From positions 186,001 to 250,000 of the forward strand of contig JAULSN010000012.1 in NCBI GenBank assembly GCA_033439765.1: DNA of 64,000 nucleotides, given 5' to 3'. A program made the translations under genes and the position numbers. Of the stretch, positions 10,425 through 19,966 are shown in pieces (position 1 is the stretch's first letter; each line of letters begins with the position of its first letter). Under the pieces are notes generated by a model. It ran no database searches. It saw only the letters and a list, made by a program, of their open reading frames with translations, and had not been told where the DNA came from. Source of the stretch: Lasiosphaeria ovina. Taxonomy: Eukaryota; Ascomycota; Sordariomycetes; Sordariales; Lasiosphaeriaceae.

Positions 10425-10501
10425 TTGGCTAGCTGCCGCAGGCAGCGCTAGCCAACCATATCACGCGATACCCGACGGCTACCGTGACAGTCTCGCGTGA
10501 T
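10425..10501. repeat. Two adjacent inverted repeats in a promoter
   Basis: First hairpin 10425-10455: TTGGCTAGC pairs with GCTAGCCAA around TGCC-GCA-GGCA. Second: ATCACGCGA at 10460-10468 pairs with TCGCGTGAT at 10493-10501. They lie 160-230 bp before the TATA box of the secreted protein gene. Confidence 0.7.
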
Positions 10502-10657
10502 AATGCAGCCGCCAAGTTGGGTGGCGCTCGTATTGAGGCATATTCCGGCTGGGCACCGCTCTGTTCGCCCAATTCAGCCTCAGCCAGGGAGTGTGGTGTT
10601 GGTGGAATGGTGTTACAATGGGGTGCGAGTCGGGTGTCCTCGTATCCTCGACACCTC

Positions 10658-10664
10658 TATAAAG
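10658..10664 (+). promoter_or_regulatory. TATA box of the secreted cysteine-rich protein gene
   Basis: TATAAAG 130 bp before the ATG at 10794, followed by an A/C-rich leader typical of highly expressed fungal genes. Confidence 0.55.
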
Positions 10665-10793
10665 CCCCAAGACCCGGCCCATTGATTTCTTGCAACAAAA
10701 GCCACTCGACCCTCGAGTCATTACTAATTAGTGATATTTGCTGAATACACAACTCAACTAACACCAATATCCCAACAAAACAAACAATCCTCA

Positions 10794-11192
10794 ATGCAGC
10801 TCGCCATCCTACTCACGGCATTGTCCGTCTTCGCGATCGGCACCGCCAACGCCGCCGCCGTTGGCGAGCGGGTGCCGACGCTCGGCGGCTTCGCCACATC
10901 GGAGCAAGCCGGCTGCCCGATCGGCACGGGCCCCATCTGGGTCGTCGGCTTCGGCGACGGCTGCGGCGAATGCAAAGACTTCTACAACAGCACCGTCGTC
11001 TACACGACGGTCCACTCGTACGGCTTCAACCCGTACTGCGTCCTGACCCTCTTCCAGACCAAGACTTGCAGCGACCCCGGCATCGTGTCGGGCCCGGGCT
11101 GCTGGGAGCCTGACGGCGGCATCGCCGCTTACAAGGTCTCGTGCCCTTATTGGCCCCCGAACTCGGGGGGGATACCATATTGCAACCACTAG
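10794..11192 (+). CDS. Small secreted cysteine-rich protein
   Basis: A single exon of 132 aa. The ATG at 10794 is chosen because it starts a clear signal peptide (MQLAILLTALSVFAIGTANA) with likely cleavage before AAVGERV. The mature part is about 110 residues with eight cysteines (AGC, DGC, GEC, PYC, KTC, PGC, VSC and YC near the C-terminus), rich in Gly, Tyr and aromatic residues, consistent with four disulfides. There is no recognised domain. Size, secretion and cysteine content fit the operational definition of a fungal effector or antimicrobial-type protein, but that is a class label and not a demonstrated function. It has a TATA box at 10658, two hairpins upstream, and lies in a transposon-scarred region. 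Confidence 0.8.
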   Translation: MQLAILLTALSVFAIGTANAAAVGERVPTLGGFATSEQAGCPIGTGPIWVVGFGDGCGECKDFYNSTVVYTTVHSYGFNPYCVLTLFQTKTCSDPGIVSGPGCWEPDGGIAAYKVSCPYWPPNSGGIPYCNH

Positions 11193-11988
11193 CAGGCGCG
11201 GCTTTGACGGTTAGAGAGCAAGTTGGGGAGGATGCGATTTTGTTCCAAGACGAGACATGGTCGGGCACTAGCTGGGTTATTTATATGTCATTGGAGGAAT
11301 ATGCAACAGGTTCATGTCACATAATTAGCGTCTAGTATCACAAAATTATTGGATTTGTTTGATGCGTTCAGTCCAGCAACTACTATTACCTCAGTAGTCA
11401 CCCCCGACTCTTCGAGCCTCTCGAGATTCTCGGAACCTTTGATGGCAGAGTCTGTTATTGGTTTCGAGACTGTTTGCTCTCTCGAGGCACGCCGTTAGGG
11501 TGGCACAGCACTCGCAACAATGCAAATCAAACAATGCAATTCGATCAATACAAATATAAACAAATCAAACAGGCCAAAAGTACGGAAATATTTCCAGCTC
11601 TGAGTCAAATCAAGTAAGTCATACAAGTCAAATCAAATTGTCTTCTTTACTACTTAAATTTACCTTTATTTTTGGCAAGTAAGGCAAGCGAGACCCCCCG
11701 ATTTGATTTGTTTGCATTGTTGCGAGCCTTGGGGTGGCCAACGAGTTGCCAGGATGCGTCTGCTGAACACAGACACCCTGAATCTATAGGAATTCGCGAA
11801 CGACAATATGCCGCGCTACACTATCCTATCGCACGCTTAGAGCGACGGCAAAGTGCCCCTCTACAATAATTATGGAAGAAGGCCGCGTCGTGGGTAAAGA
11901 GGGATAACTTGGACGGGGGAGCGGGATGTTAGTTGTGCAGGTTTACTTTAGGACGTATTGTACGGATAGTGACAAAGAAGATCGTTGT
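11193..11988. other. Spacer with an inverted-repeat element
   Basis: A/T-rich spacer between convergent genes. It contains the inverted-repeat structure at 11511-11726 and no supported gene. Confidence 0.5.
11511..11726. mobile_element. MITE-like element with 16-bp terminal inverted repeats
   Basis: CTCGCAACAATGCAAA at 11511-11526 is repeated in perfect inverted form at 11711-11726, bounding 216 bp with no coding capacity. The interior has many CAAATCAAA-like words and is A-rich at the left and T-rich at the right. No target-site duplication is obvious in the flanks, so mobility is inferred only from structure. Confidence 0.5.
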
Positions 11989-12708
11989 TCACGAGATTTC
12001 CACCGCCTCCTTCTGGCGTCGGCTCTCCCACATAACACTTCTCATCTTGGTGAGCTCCCGTCCATACATTCTCCCAACAAGCTCCTCCCCCCTCAAAAAG
12101 TCTGGGTCCCAGAGCTTTTCTAACCGCGTTCTGTTTTCCCGCATCTTCATCACCACTGCTTCTCTCTCATTTAACTCTTGCAGCTGCTGCCTCGCTCCCT
12201 CGAAGAGATTTCTCTTCCGAACCAGCAGCGGGTGGCGTTTCATCGCAAGACTAGTCCAATGGATATCATAGGCGTATCCTCTCCGAGACGAAAATGCGTA
12301 TCGAAAGCGTGCCCATTTTCTCTTCAGGCCGATGAAGTGATTCCGTGACAGACGAACATTCCATTCAGCTAGTTCCTTTTGGTTCTCATCCCAGGTCTTC
12401 CAGTGTTGCTTCTCGGCCGATTCGATGGTTTGGAGCTCCGAATCCAGAGCTGCCAAGGCGTCCAAGAGGTCTTGGATAATCTTGACTCGGTCGGCATATG
12501 CAAAGCTCGATATCGGGCCGGGAATTACAAAGTCCTTCCACCTTTCGTTGAGGTAAGACTCGGCGGCGATCGGAAGACCATATTGTCTACCATCCTGGTC
12601 GGTGCGTTTCTCGTCCCCCAAATCTGGCGCATACATGTAAGGTGTGTCTGGTATCTGTAGTGATTCCACCAGAGTCACCGGACTCTCTTCGTAACTCGTT
12701 AGGGCCAT
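11989..12708 (-). CDS. Hypothetical protein, helical, fungal-specific
   Basis: A single open frame of 239 aa from the ATG at 12708 (MALTSYEESPVTLVESLQ). Upstream sequence is open but looks like leader. The N-terminal third is Pro/Tyr-rich; from about residue 90 it is highly charged and helical (KIIQDLLDALAALDSELQ, FEGARQQLQELNEREAVV), suggesting coiled coil. The C-terminus is basic. No catalytic motif, signal peptide or membrane segment is seen and I recognise no family. The frame is intact over 720 nt with normal codon use, so it is probably a real gene. It converges with the secreted protein gene. Confidence 0.6.
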   Translation of the reverse strand: MALTSYEESPVTLVESLQIPDTPYMYAPDLGDEKRTDQDGRQYGLPIAAESYLNERWKDFVIPGPISSFAYADRVKIIQDLLDALAALDSELQTIESAEKQHWKTWDENQKELAEWNVRLSRNHFIGLKRKWARFRYAFSSRRGYAYDIHWTSLAMKRHPLLVRKRNLFEGARQQLQELNEREAVVMKMRENRTRLEKLWDPDFLRGEELVGRMYGRELTKMRSVMWESRRQKEAVEIS

Positions 12709-14107
12709 TTTTGTGTGATGCGTCTTTGACCGAGGGTTGATATGAAAATATGTGATGATTGCGATGATGCTGGGTGCTGAAAGAACAGCAGTGCCACTTC
12801 TTATAGCTGAAATCTTAGACCTTATCGAACTCAAAAAACTAAGTTCCAGATGCCGTGCCGATCGGTAAGCTTTGCTGTGCAGTGCAGAAGATGTCTAAGG
12901 TTTCCACAACAAACTTACGTATCTAACCACGGCTATACGACCGCCCACATGCAAGTACCGTGCGGCTGTCGCTATCATACAGTAGCGGCTGGTCCGTCAA
13001 TCCCTCCTGGTGCGAGTAGGCTTTTCGCCAGGCCCAGCCCATCGGGAGGTTGCTCGCTAAAAAAGGCCCGGTGGCGTGCAGCTGGCTGGAAGCCCAAGAT
13101 TCTCACAGGCGCCCAAGACCTCCGCTGGATCTATTAATTAGTTCAGTCCTCCTGTATGAGAGCAAAGAGGTGCCTACCCGCCAAGCCCGCCCTACTGACT
13201 GGGGACTATATACGTGCTGTATTATTTTATTTCCACCATGAGCCTCATCTAATGACCGCTCGGGAGAGAGATGCGTTTGCTCTTTTTGGGTTCATGCCGA
13301 GACTCGATATGTGTGCGTCATTCGCCTTTGGCCTGATCACAAGCCCAGAGTCAGCATTTCCAACGTTAGGTATGGCGTTTGTCAAGAACAGTTTTGTACC
13401 GCTATGACTCGACACGCATGCGCAATTTACTTTCTGACCTGATCACAAGGCAGATCCGTATTTCCGACGCTGGGCATGACCTTGTCAAATAATTTCTTTC
13501 GGAATCTACAATGGTTATCGAGAGATAGAACCGCGCTGCGTCCAATGGCTTTTCCCCAACGCAATTGGTTTTCCATTTCAGGAACGACAATTGCTGTATT
13601 TTTCAACTTTATATCATATTTCGTCTGCTTCAATAAGTCTTGCTGCCATAAGAAGGGACTTCCACAGTTAGATTTATCGCAAAAGTGAAATGGCTCATAC
13701 CCATCACCACGTACACATTAAAGGTTGACACAGGCATTTGCCGCGGTAAAGCAAAAAGTCAAACAACTGAACGACACTGCTCCGACAGAGTCATACCGGC
13801 CGGCTCACGAACCTTACCACCGCCATGCAAGATCAAAGTTTTCGCCCAGGGCACATAATAATTAATGGGCATATTATTGCCATCAAGCCCAATCTCATCT
13901 GCCCAACCTTGCACCTAATAGACTCCCAGCTGGAAAGTAAAAGTCCATTTCCCCACACAGAACAGCTCATCTTTCCCATCTTCTAATCACGGCACCTTGC
14001 AACCTTAATGGAGCAGCCTACAGATACAAGAAGCAAACCCAAACTCCCGACGCCATGAACTCCTCACTGAACCTAGAAACCACAGCATGCCCATAACAAC
14101 TACGCCT
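12709..14107. other. Spacer with a diverged tandem repeat
   Basis: 1.4 kb with no supported gene. It holds the duplicated unit at 13301-13489. Confidence 0.5.
13301..13489. repeat. Two ~86-bp tandem units diverged mainly by transitions
   Basis: Units at 13301-13387 and 13406-13489 share GACTCGA, CCTGATCACAAG, TATTTCC/CATTTCC and CTTGTCAA/TTTGTCAA in order. Many differences are C/T or A/G (for example GATATGTGTGCG versus GACACGCATGCG; GTTAGGTATG versus GCTGGGCATG). Confidence 0.65.
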
Positions 14108-14632
14108 TCAATCTAGCCGGCCCTCCGCATCAGTCAACGCCGCCCCACGGGTGTCGGCGCGCATGTCGTAGATGAAGCCCAGGGCGACGTCGACCACGTC
14201 GACAGCTAATAGAACGTACTTCTCGTAGTCGAGGGGCGTGACGGCGGCGGCAGCGCAGACGTCGCCGGCGCGGACGAAGCGCTTGAACTTGTTCATGGCT
14301 CTCACCCTGTCGGTGTTGAGGCAGAGCAGCAGCTGGTCGGCCAGGTGGTCGATCTCGCGCGCCTGGGCGTCGGCCTCGGTGTCGGGCCCCCTGACACCGG
14401 CTGCCTCGTGGCGGTGCTCTGCGAGCATGCGCCGGGCATCCCCGGTGCGGGCCGTGAGCAGCGCTACGAGGTTTTGCTCGCACTTCCAGCAGCTAGCTGG
14501 GTACTTCAGGGTCTTGTTGTGCACCGTGACTCCTTCGCAGGGCTGCTCGGGGTCAAGTTGGCACTGGACGAGGGTCTGGTTTGTGGTGTTGGCTTTGCAG
14601 CAGGAGTACTTAATTTGGATCAGGAGGCACAT
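14108..14632 (-). CDS. Hypothetical cysteine-containing protein
   Basis: 174 aa from the ATG at 14632, without introns. The N-terminus MCLLIQIKYSCCKANTTNQ with further Cys pairs (CQLDPEQPC, CWKCEQNL) makes a cysteine-rich head of about 60 residues that could bind metal. The rest is acidic and helical (EIDHLADQLLLCL, VVDVALGFIYDM). There is no signal peptide. I do not recognise a named family; small intracellular proteins opening with MCLL and spaced cysteines are common and uncharacterised in filamentous ascomycetes. Confidence 0.6.
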   Translation of the reverse strand: MCLLIQIKYSCCKANTTNQTLVQCQLDPEQPCEGVTVHNKTLKYPASCWKCEQNLVALLTARTGDARRMLAEHRHEAAGVRGPDTEADAQAREIDHLADQLLLCLNTDRVRAMNKFKRFVRAGDVCAAAAVTPLDYEKYVLLAVDVVDVALGFIYDMRADTRGAALTDAEGRLD

Positions 14633-15907
14633 GATGTCGGGCGCTGCGTGTCAAGGCCGGAGCGGCGAGGCTTTCTGGTTTGGTGGTGTGTTTGTTTGTC
14701 CTTGGCTCTGGATATTGATTGGAGCGAGCTTGCGTGTCGAGAGCAGATTCTGTGCTGAGAGTGGCACGTTGGCTTGGTCTTATAGTTTCTTCAATTAGAT
14801 TCCGACGGTCCCGTTTGATGGAGCGTATAACCTTTGGGGCTTAAACTTCTCTTGTGTTTGGGTTGTGATGAACCACCTCTGTGTTTTCGGCGGTTAAATT
14901 CGGCGTTTCCAGCCATGGAGAACCTTGAAGACCCAGTCTAATTAGCTATCAAACGGCTAACGGATAGAATTCGAGGAGAGTCCCGCATATAATATCGTCT
15001 TTCAACTCATATGTTATAAGAACTCGTCGACGGCGCTGTGGCTCGCTGTTTGAGTTTACAGTCACGGCGTCCAGTTCCTTGAGGCACAAACAACTAAATG
15101 GGTGCCCAAGGTACCTAACTAGAACTAAGATGAAACTGGACGTTCATAGGCGGTTCTAGACCTAGTAATCACTAAACGCCTCCGTCCCACTTCATATACC
15201 ACGTCTAAGCAAACCAATTAGTGACGTTTTGCTTCTCGAGAGTGTTCAGTGGTGGCAGCATAAGAGTGCCAATAAACGCCAACATCGCTCAATTGATCAC
15301 GTACCCTGTACAGAACGTCCCCGCAAAGGATGGCAATAAATAATAGTTATTTCTCAGCTCGACACACTCTCAGCTCACTCAGCCGTTCGACTCTATCCGC
15401 ACTACTTCACCAGCCGCCGCCCTTTGAACCCTCGATCAACCGGAGCCAGACATCAACTGCCTGCAGGTTCCGGTGCTTCTCCTCCACTGATCCAAGAAAA
15501 AGGAAAAATTAACAAAAAACAGAGTGTTTTTCCACAATGCAGCCCCCAAACCAGCCCAGCCAGATCCAAAAAATGCAAGTCGACCCAAAACATGTTCCAT
15601 ACCTAATTTCCCAAAAGAAAAAGAAGAAAAAAGCCAAGTATTTTCCCCTCTCTCGAGTCCAGTCCGGAAAAGAAAAGAGTAAGGGGAGTAGGTAAATTGC
15701 GCAAGGGAAAAAAAAAAAAAAAGCAATCAGGTATCGCTCAAAAGTACGGACGAAGACAAACAGAAACTGGTAGACGTAGACGTAGACGAGAGACAGGGCA
15801 AAGAAAGCAGGAAGGATGACATCCTCAGAGATATACATGTCACAACCCGGTCGTTGGGCCGGTGGGTGGATAGGTTCACAGTCTGCGGAAGACAAGACAA
15901 GACAGGA
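14633..15907. other. Spacer, no gene seen
   Basis: 1.3 kb. A 60-codon open frame at 15330-15512 (Ser-rich) is not supported. A 12-nt-plus A-run near 15710 and pyrimidine/purine-rich strings are visible; nothing else. Confidence 0.45.
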
Positions 15908-18900
15908 TCAGGTCCTCCACCCCCAGTCGCGCACACGGTCGCGGTGGGCGTAGCCGACCCTGGCCTGCATGCCGAGGCCGACGTTCTCGCCGCCGCCCCA
16001 GCCGCCGGTGCGGATGGCGCTGAGGGCAAAGACCTGGTCCTTGGCGGCGTTGGTCCAGGCGGCGTCGTCGGCAGCAGAGCCCGTGGGGCCGCGGCGGCGA
16101 GAGCGCGGGGACCGGGCGTCCTCCCAGGCGAGCTGGAAGCGCATGGTGACGTGGAGGCCGTCGCGGAAGAAGGCGAGCAGGTCGGCGGGCGGCAGCCACT
16201 CGGCGCCGCGGCCGAGCAGGCCAAAGATGTTGCCGTCGGCGAGCAGGGCGGCCACGCTGGCGATGCTGCTGGGGTCGCGCGGCAGCACGTCGTTGGCCTT
16301 GGGCAGCGCCAGCCACGAGGCCGCACCAAACACGAGTGCCGCCGCCAGCAGCGCCTGCAGGATGCGCGTCGACACCATGTCCTGCACGACGCGCCGCTGC
16401 GCCCCGCTGTCGAGGCTCGTCACCGTCAGCAGCGCCTGGAACACATGCGCTGTCGCGTTGCCCATGACGGCCCCGGCCGTGTCCTTGGGAAACACGAGTG
16501 CCTGGTCCGTCGTGTTTCTCGAGACCGTGGGCCGCCGGTTCCACGCGCTGACCACTTGGGCGCGGATGAGCTTGTGCTGCCATGTGATGGCGTCGGCGAC
16601 GGCTTGTAGAGTGGTGGCGTCGGCGCTGCCGAGGGCCGACGCGGGGATGGCAAACTGTGACGACACGAGCGAGGCGAAGAAGGGGTCTAGTAGGTGGCGG
16701 GGGGTCTGCTCCAGCGTGACCAGGTCGCTGTAGTTGAGATTTCCGTCGATGCCCACAAACACCGGTGTTATGGTCGCGTCGTCAGGCTCGGGCGGGTTGG
16801 TGCGGTCGATGTCAAGCCCGGCGCCGACGTAGCGCGTCACCACGTTGACCTGCTCCATGGTCTCGTTGCACGCGAGAGCCGACACAAACTTGACCGAGGT
16901 CTGGTTCGTGCCGGCGGCTGCGAGCTGGCCCCAGACCCAGATCCAGTGCGCCACGGTGCCGTTTGCTGTCGCGATGGGCTTGTACGACCCTGCCCCAAAG
17001 AATGCATTCGGGTCCAGAGGCGCGTTGGTTGGGTTCCCAAAGCTATCGAGACGCCGCGCCGTGCTGATGACCGTGGCACTGTCCGCCGCCTCGCCCGCGA
17101 GGGTTATCCGCAGGGGGTTGACGATTCCGGCTGCGGTGGTGGTCGAGGTGGCAATGGCGGCCGTGATCTGGGACGGCGAGAACATCTTGCACGCCATGAT
17201 GGGGCGCACCACTGGGACCGTGGCGGTTACAATGACGTCGTCAGGCAGATCACCGTCGTCGTCCATGAGAGCGAGAGTGGGGAAGGTCATGTCTTCAAAG
17301 GTAAAGTCGGGGTACGATATGTTGCCGTTCAGCACGAGCGACGCCAGGATGGTGCCATTCTGGCATGTGGTGCAGAAACCGGCGTCGGGTATCCCGTTCG
17401 TTTGCGAGAAAAAGTCCTGGCTTAGCAGAGTATAGGGGGCGGTGACGGGCACTGTGGCCGCCGAGAAGAGGGACGCGGTGAAGATGGCAAACAGGGAGGC
17501 CATGAACGCCGCCACGCTCGCCCCTCCCACGGAAATGTTGCGCAACTTGAACGATCGGTATAGTACAATCGGGGAAGCGCTGTCAGCAAGGTTCAAGCTG
17601 ATGGACTGCTCGAACGACGCGCCCCCCTGTCTCAGAGTCACATACGGGGCGAGCACCCGATGGGTGAGGTCGACGGCAACAAAGTACGCGGCAACAAGAC
17701 CCAGAACCAGCGACGGGATGACGCTCCAAAGCAGGTAGAGGTATGGGTCATTGTTGTCGGCGTCGGCGAGACCTCCGTTCTTTGCAGACGTCTGCAACAT
17801 GAGGTCGAGGGCCACAATGAGCCCAACCGTTACGAACAACGCAGTCAAACGCTGCACTGGATGCAGGAGAGCCGGGTATGGAAACTTGTCCGTCGACTTG
17901 ACGTAGTTTGGCGTTAGGTCCGACGAGCTGTGGCCTCCGAGGATCTTGAAGTAGCCGGATCCGTTGGAAGCAGCGTGCTCGTACGGCTCGACACCGGTGG
18001 CGTACTGGGAGCCCGCCAACCTGTCCCGGACTGTCGCCACGTCCGCTCCTCCGGCCCCTCGTAGTGCCTGAATCAGATTGCGGCTGTTGGCGAGCAGGAC
18101 GGCCATATCCATGACAGTGCCTGGATCTCGAGGCAGAAACCCGCTTCTCGGCACAAAGAAGAGTGAGATAATGGTCAAAATGGCACATACACCGAGCATG
18201 GAAACAATAAGCTGCGTCACAAGAGAGCCGAGAATAAGTCTCTCGGTTGTGAGCGAGGCAGTGGCGGTAATCGCCGAGGTGCTGCTCTGCGCTAGCGACT
18301 TGGATGCCAGCAGCACGGCATATTGTTGGAAGTAGCTGCTTGCCAGCCCCGTGAGCGTCGTGGGGTCTAGGAGAGACGCGGGTGCAACGGGAGACCCGGC
18401 CGTCCTAAACTGGAGATCCATGGCAAAGAACATGGCGGCATCGACGTTGAGCACCTGGGGCTGGTAAAACCACGGCGTGGTGTCGGCATATTCGGCAGCC
18501 AGCTCCGTCTTGTACGAAGCGAAGAATGTTTCGGCAAGATCCCAGGGCTGCACGTTGCTCAGCACCCTGTCCTGCCGCGCAGCTGCCGGCGCAACACGGA
18601 GGACCGTGTCGTCGGTCTTGGTCACATCCACCCGGCCGAGCGCATACGTGGGTTTGCAGAGAAGCTGCATGGACTGGGGGATGCTGCCGCTGATGGGACC
18701 TGTTGCTGTCGACGGGTCTGCCGGTATTGACCGTGCATCGATGGTTTGCGTCCCGAACACGATGACGATGCGCTGGTCGCTCGCGCTGGCAGAATCCCCG
18801 CAGCTTCCCCGGCCAAACCGGGCGAAATACATTGTCTGGTTCCTGCCAGACCCTTGAGGGGCGACAAAGTTTTCACTCGAGATTGGCATTGCAACGGTGC

Positions 18901-19966
18901 ATCCCGCAGCAGAAAAGGACGTGTTGAACTGCTGGGTGCCTTGGATATTCTGGACGCCCGCGAGACTCAGCTGCGCAACATCGCAGTCGAGCCCTGCAGA
19001 GAAGCCGTCCACGGTAGCCTTTAGTGTTGTCCCCAGGGGAACGTCGGAGGAGAAGCACTGGTAGGCGAAATTAGTCGAGGCGCCGTCAGGATAGGCAACG
19101 CCGTCTTCTTGTATGCCGACCATGGCGAAAAGCGCCAGAGGACCTGCGTTGGCCAAGGCCGTCGCGTTGTTGACAAACGCCGTCTCCAGCATGGCGGGTA
19201 TGCCCTGGTTGGGCATGTCCACCAGGGTGAGCGTGATAAGGCCTGTCGAGATGATGACTAGCACCTTCAGAATCAGCGCTACGCCTGTGGTGCAAGCCAC
19301 AACGTAATCTCGGTTTTTGAGAGCCTGGATCATGGCCCACGGCTGGTACATGGCGATATAGTCGAGCAGCAGTGTCCTCTCCACGTCGGCCGGGCCCTTG
19401 GAGAGACGGATCCACGGCGCGGCATGCTTGGTCTGGTACTCGGCGCGGCTCCAAAGCGCAACTATAACGGTCAGAAGAGTCGTCGGCGCAAATCTCCAAA
19501 GATAACGGCTTGCTGGGTCTGCGGTCCCAAGGCCCGAGTTCCTGGCCGAGTGGTTGTACAGTGCCTCGATTGTCACGGCGAGCCCTGCAAAGACAACGGC
19601 GAAGCAGGCCAGGATCCTGCGCTGGAGGTAAAAGGGGCGCCACGGGAGAGCTACGTCGAGCAGCTCTGGCTTCTTCTCCATTCCCGACTCGAGCCCCTTT
19701 AGCTGGTCAAGCTTGTGCCGATGTGCGTCATGATCCCACTGGCCGGCGGGAAACCCATCGCCCCCCTTCTGCGAGGCCGAGTTGGATGGACTCAACGAGT
19801 CGGACGAGGTGCTCGACGCGCTGCTCTGGAGCGTCCCCCTGCGTGGTACGCTGAACGACACGATGGAGCCCATATACGGCCGGTCGGGTCGGGTCCGCGG
19901 AGCTTGCGCGACGTCGCGATTCCGCCGGGTGTTCTTTCCGAGCTGTGCATACTCCTGGTATGACAT
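15908..19966 (-). CDS. DUF3433 multi-pass membrane protein
   Basis: One uninterrupted frame of 1352 aa starting MSYQEYAQLGKN (ATG at 19966); the frame is open a little further upstream but has no earlier ATG. After about 130 residues of Ser-rich cytosolic sequence comes PWRPFYLQRRILACFAVVFAG, characteristic of the DUF3433 family, with membrane segments, a basic loop (YQTKHAAPWIRLSKGPA), further segments, a long Ser/Thr-rich extracytosolic region, and a helix pair ending in a dileucine-type loop with PRDPGTVMDMAVLLANS. The same architecture recurs in the second half (VQRLTALFVTVGLIVALDL, then LPRDPSSIASVAALLAD and FGLLGRGAEW), so the protein is an internal duplication. Cellular function is unknown. 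It is probably a plasma-membrane or wall-facing protein. Confidence 0.85.
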   Translation of the reverse strand: MSYQEYAQLGKNTRRNRDVAQAPRTRPDRPYMGSIVSFSVPRRGTLQSSASSTSSDSLSPSNSASQKGGDGFPAGQWDHDAHRHKLDQLKGLESGMEKKPELLDVALPWRPFYLQRRILACFAVVFAGLAVTIEALYNHSARNSGLGTADPASRYLWRFAPTTLLTVIVALWSRAEYQTKHAAPWIRLSKGPADVERTLLLDYIAMYQPWAMIQALKNRDYVVACTTGVALILKVLVIISTGLITLTLVDMPNQGIPAMLETAFVNNATALANAGPLALFAMVGIQEDGVAYPDGASTNFAYQCFSSDVPLGTTLKATVDGFSAGLDCDVAQLSLAGVQNIQGTQQFNTSFSAAGCTVAMPISSENFVAPQGSGRNQTMYFARFGRGSCGDSASASDQRIVIVFGTQTIDARSIPADPSTATGPISGSIPQSMQLLCKPTYALGRVDVTKTDDTVLRVAPAAARQDRVLSNVQPWDLAETFFASYKTELAAEYADTTPWFYQPQVLNVDAAMFFAMDLQFRTAGSPVAPASLLDPTTLTGLASSYFQQYAVLLASKSLAQSSTSAITATASLTTERLILGSLVTQLIVSMLGVCAILTIISLFFVPRSGFLPRDPGTVMDMAVLLANSRNLIQALRGAGGADVATVRDRLAGSQYATGVEPYEHAASNGSGYFKILGGHSSSDLTPNYVKSTDKFPYPALLHPVQRLTALFVTVGLIVALDLMLQTSAKNGGLADADNNDPYLYLLWSVIPSLVLGLVAAYFVAVDLTHRVLAPYVTLRQGGASFEQSISLNLADSASPIVLYRSFKLRNISVGGASVAAFMASLFAIFTASLFSAATVPVTAPYTLLSQDFFSQTNGIPDAGFCTTCQNGTILASLVLNGNISYPDFTFEDMTFPTLALMDDDGDLPDDVIVTATVPVVRPIMACKMFSPSQITAAIATSTTTAAGIVNPLRITLAGEAADSATVISTARRLDSFGNPTNAPLDPNAFFGAGSYKPIATANGTVAHWIWVWGQLAAAGTNQTSVKFVSALACNETMEQVNVVTRYVGAGLDIDRTNPPEPDDATITPVFVGIDGNLNYSDLVTLEQTPRHLLDPFFASLVSSQFAIPASALGSADATTLQAVADAITWQHKLIRAQVVSAWNRRPTVSRNTTDQALVFPKDTAGAVMGNATAHVFQALLTVTSLDSGAQRRVVQDMVSTRILQALLAAALVFGAASWLALPKANDVLPRDPSSIASVAALLADGNIFGLLGRGAEWLPPADLLAFFRDGLHVTMRFQLAWEDARSPRSRRRGPTGSAADDAAWTNAAKDQVFALSAIRTGGWGGGENVGLGMQARVGYAHRDRVRDWGWRT

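Larger units (their letters stand above)
9747..10793. other. Spacer before secreted-protein gene
   Basis: About 1 kb. Short open frames on both strands (for example 9755-9988 minus) lack starts, introns or recognisable families. The right half holds two hairpins and the promoter of the gene at 10794. Confidence 0.45.
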
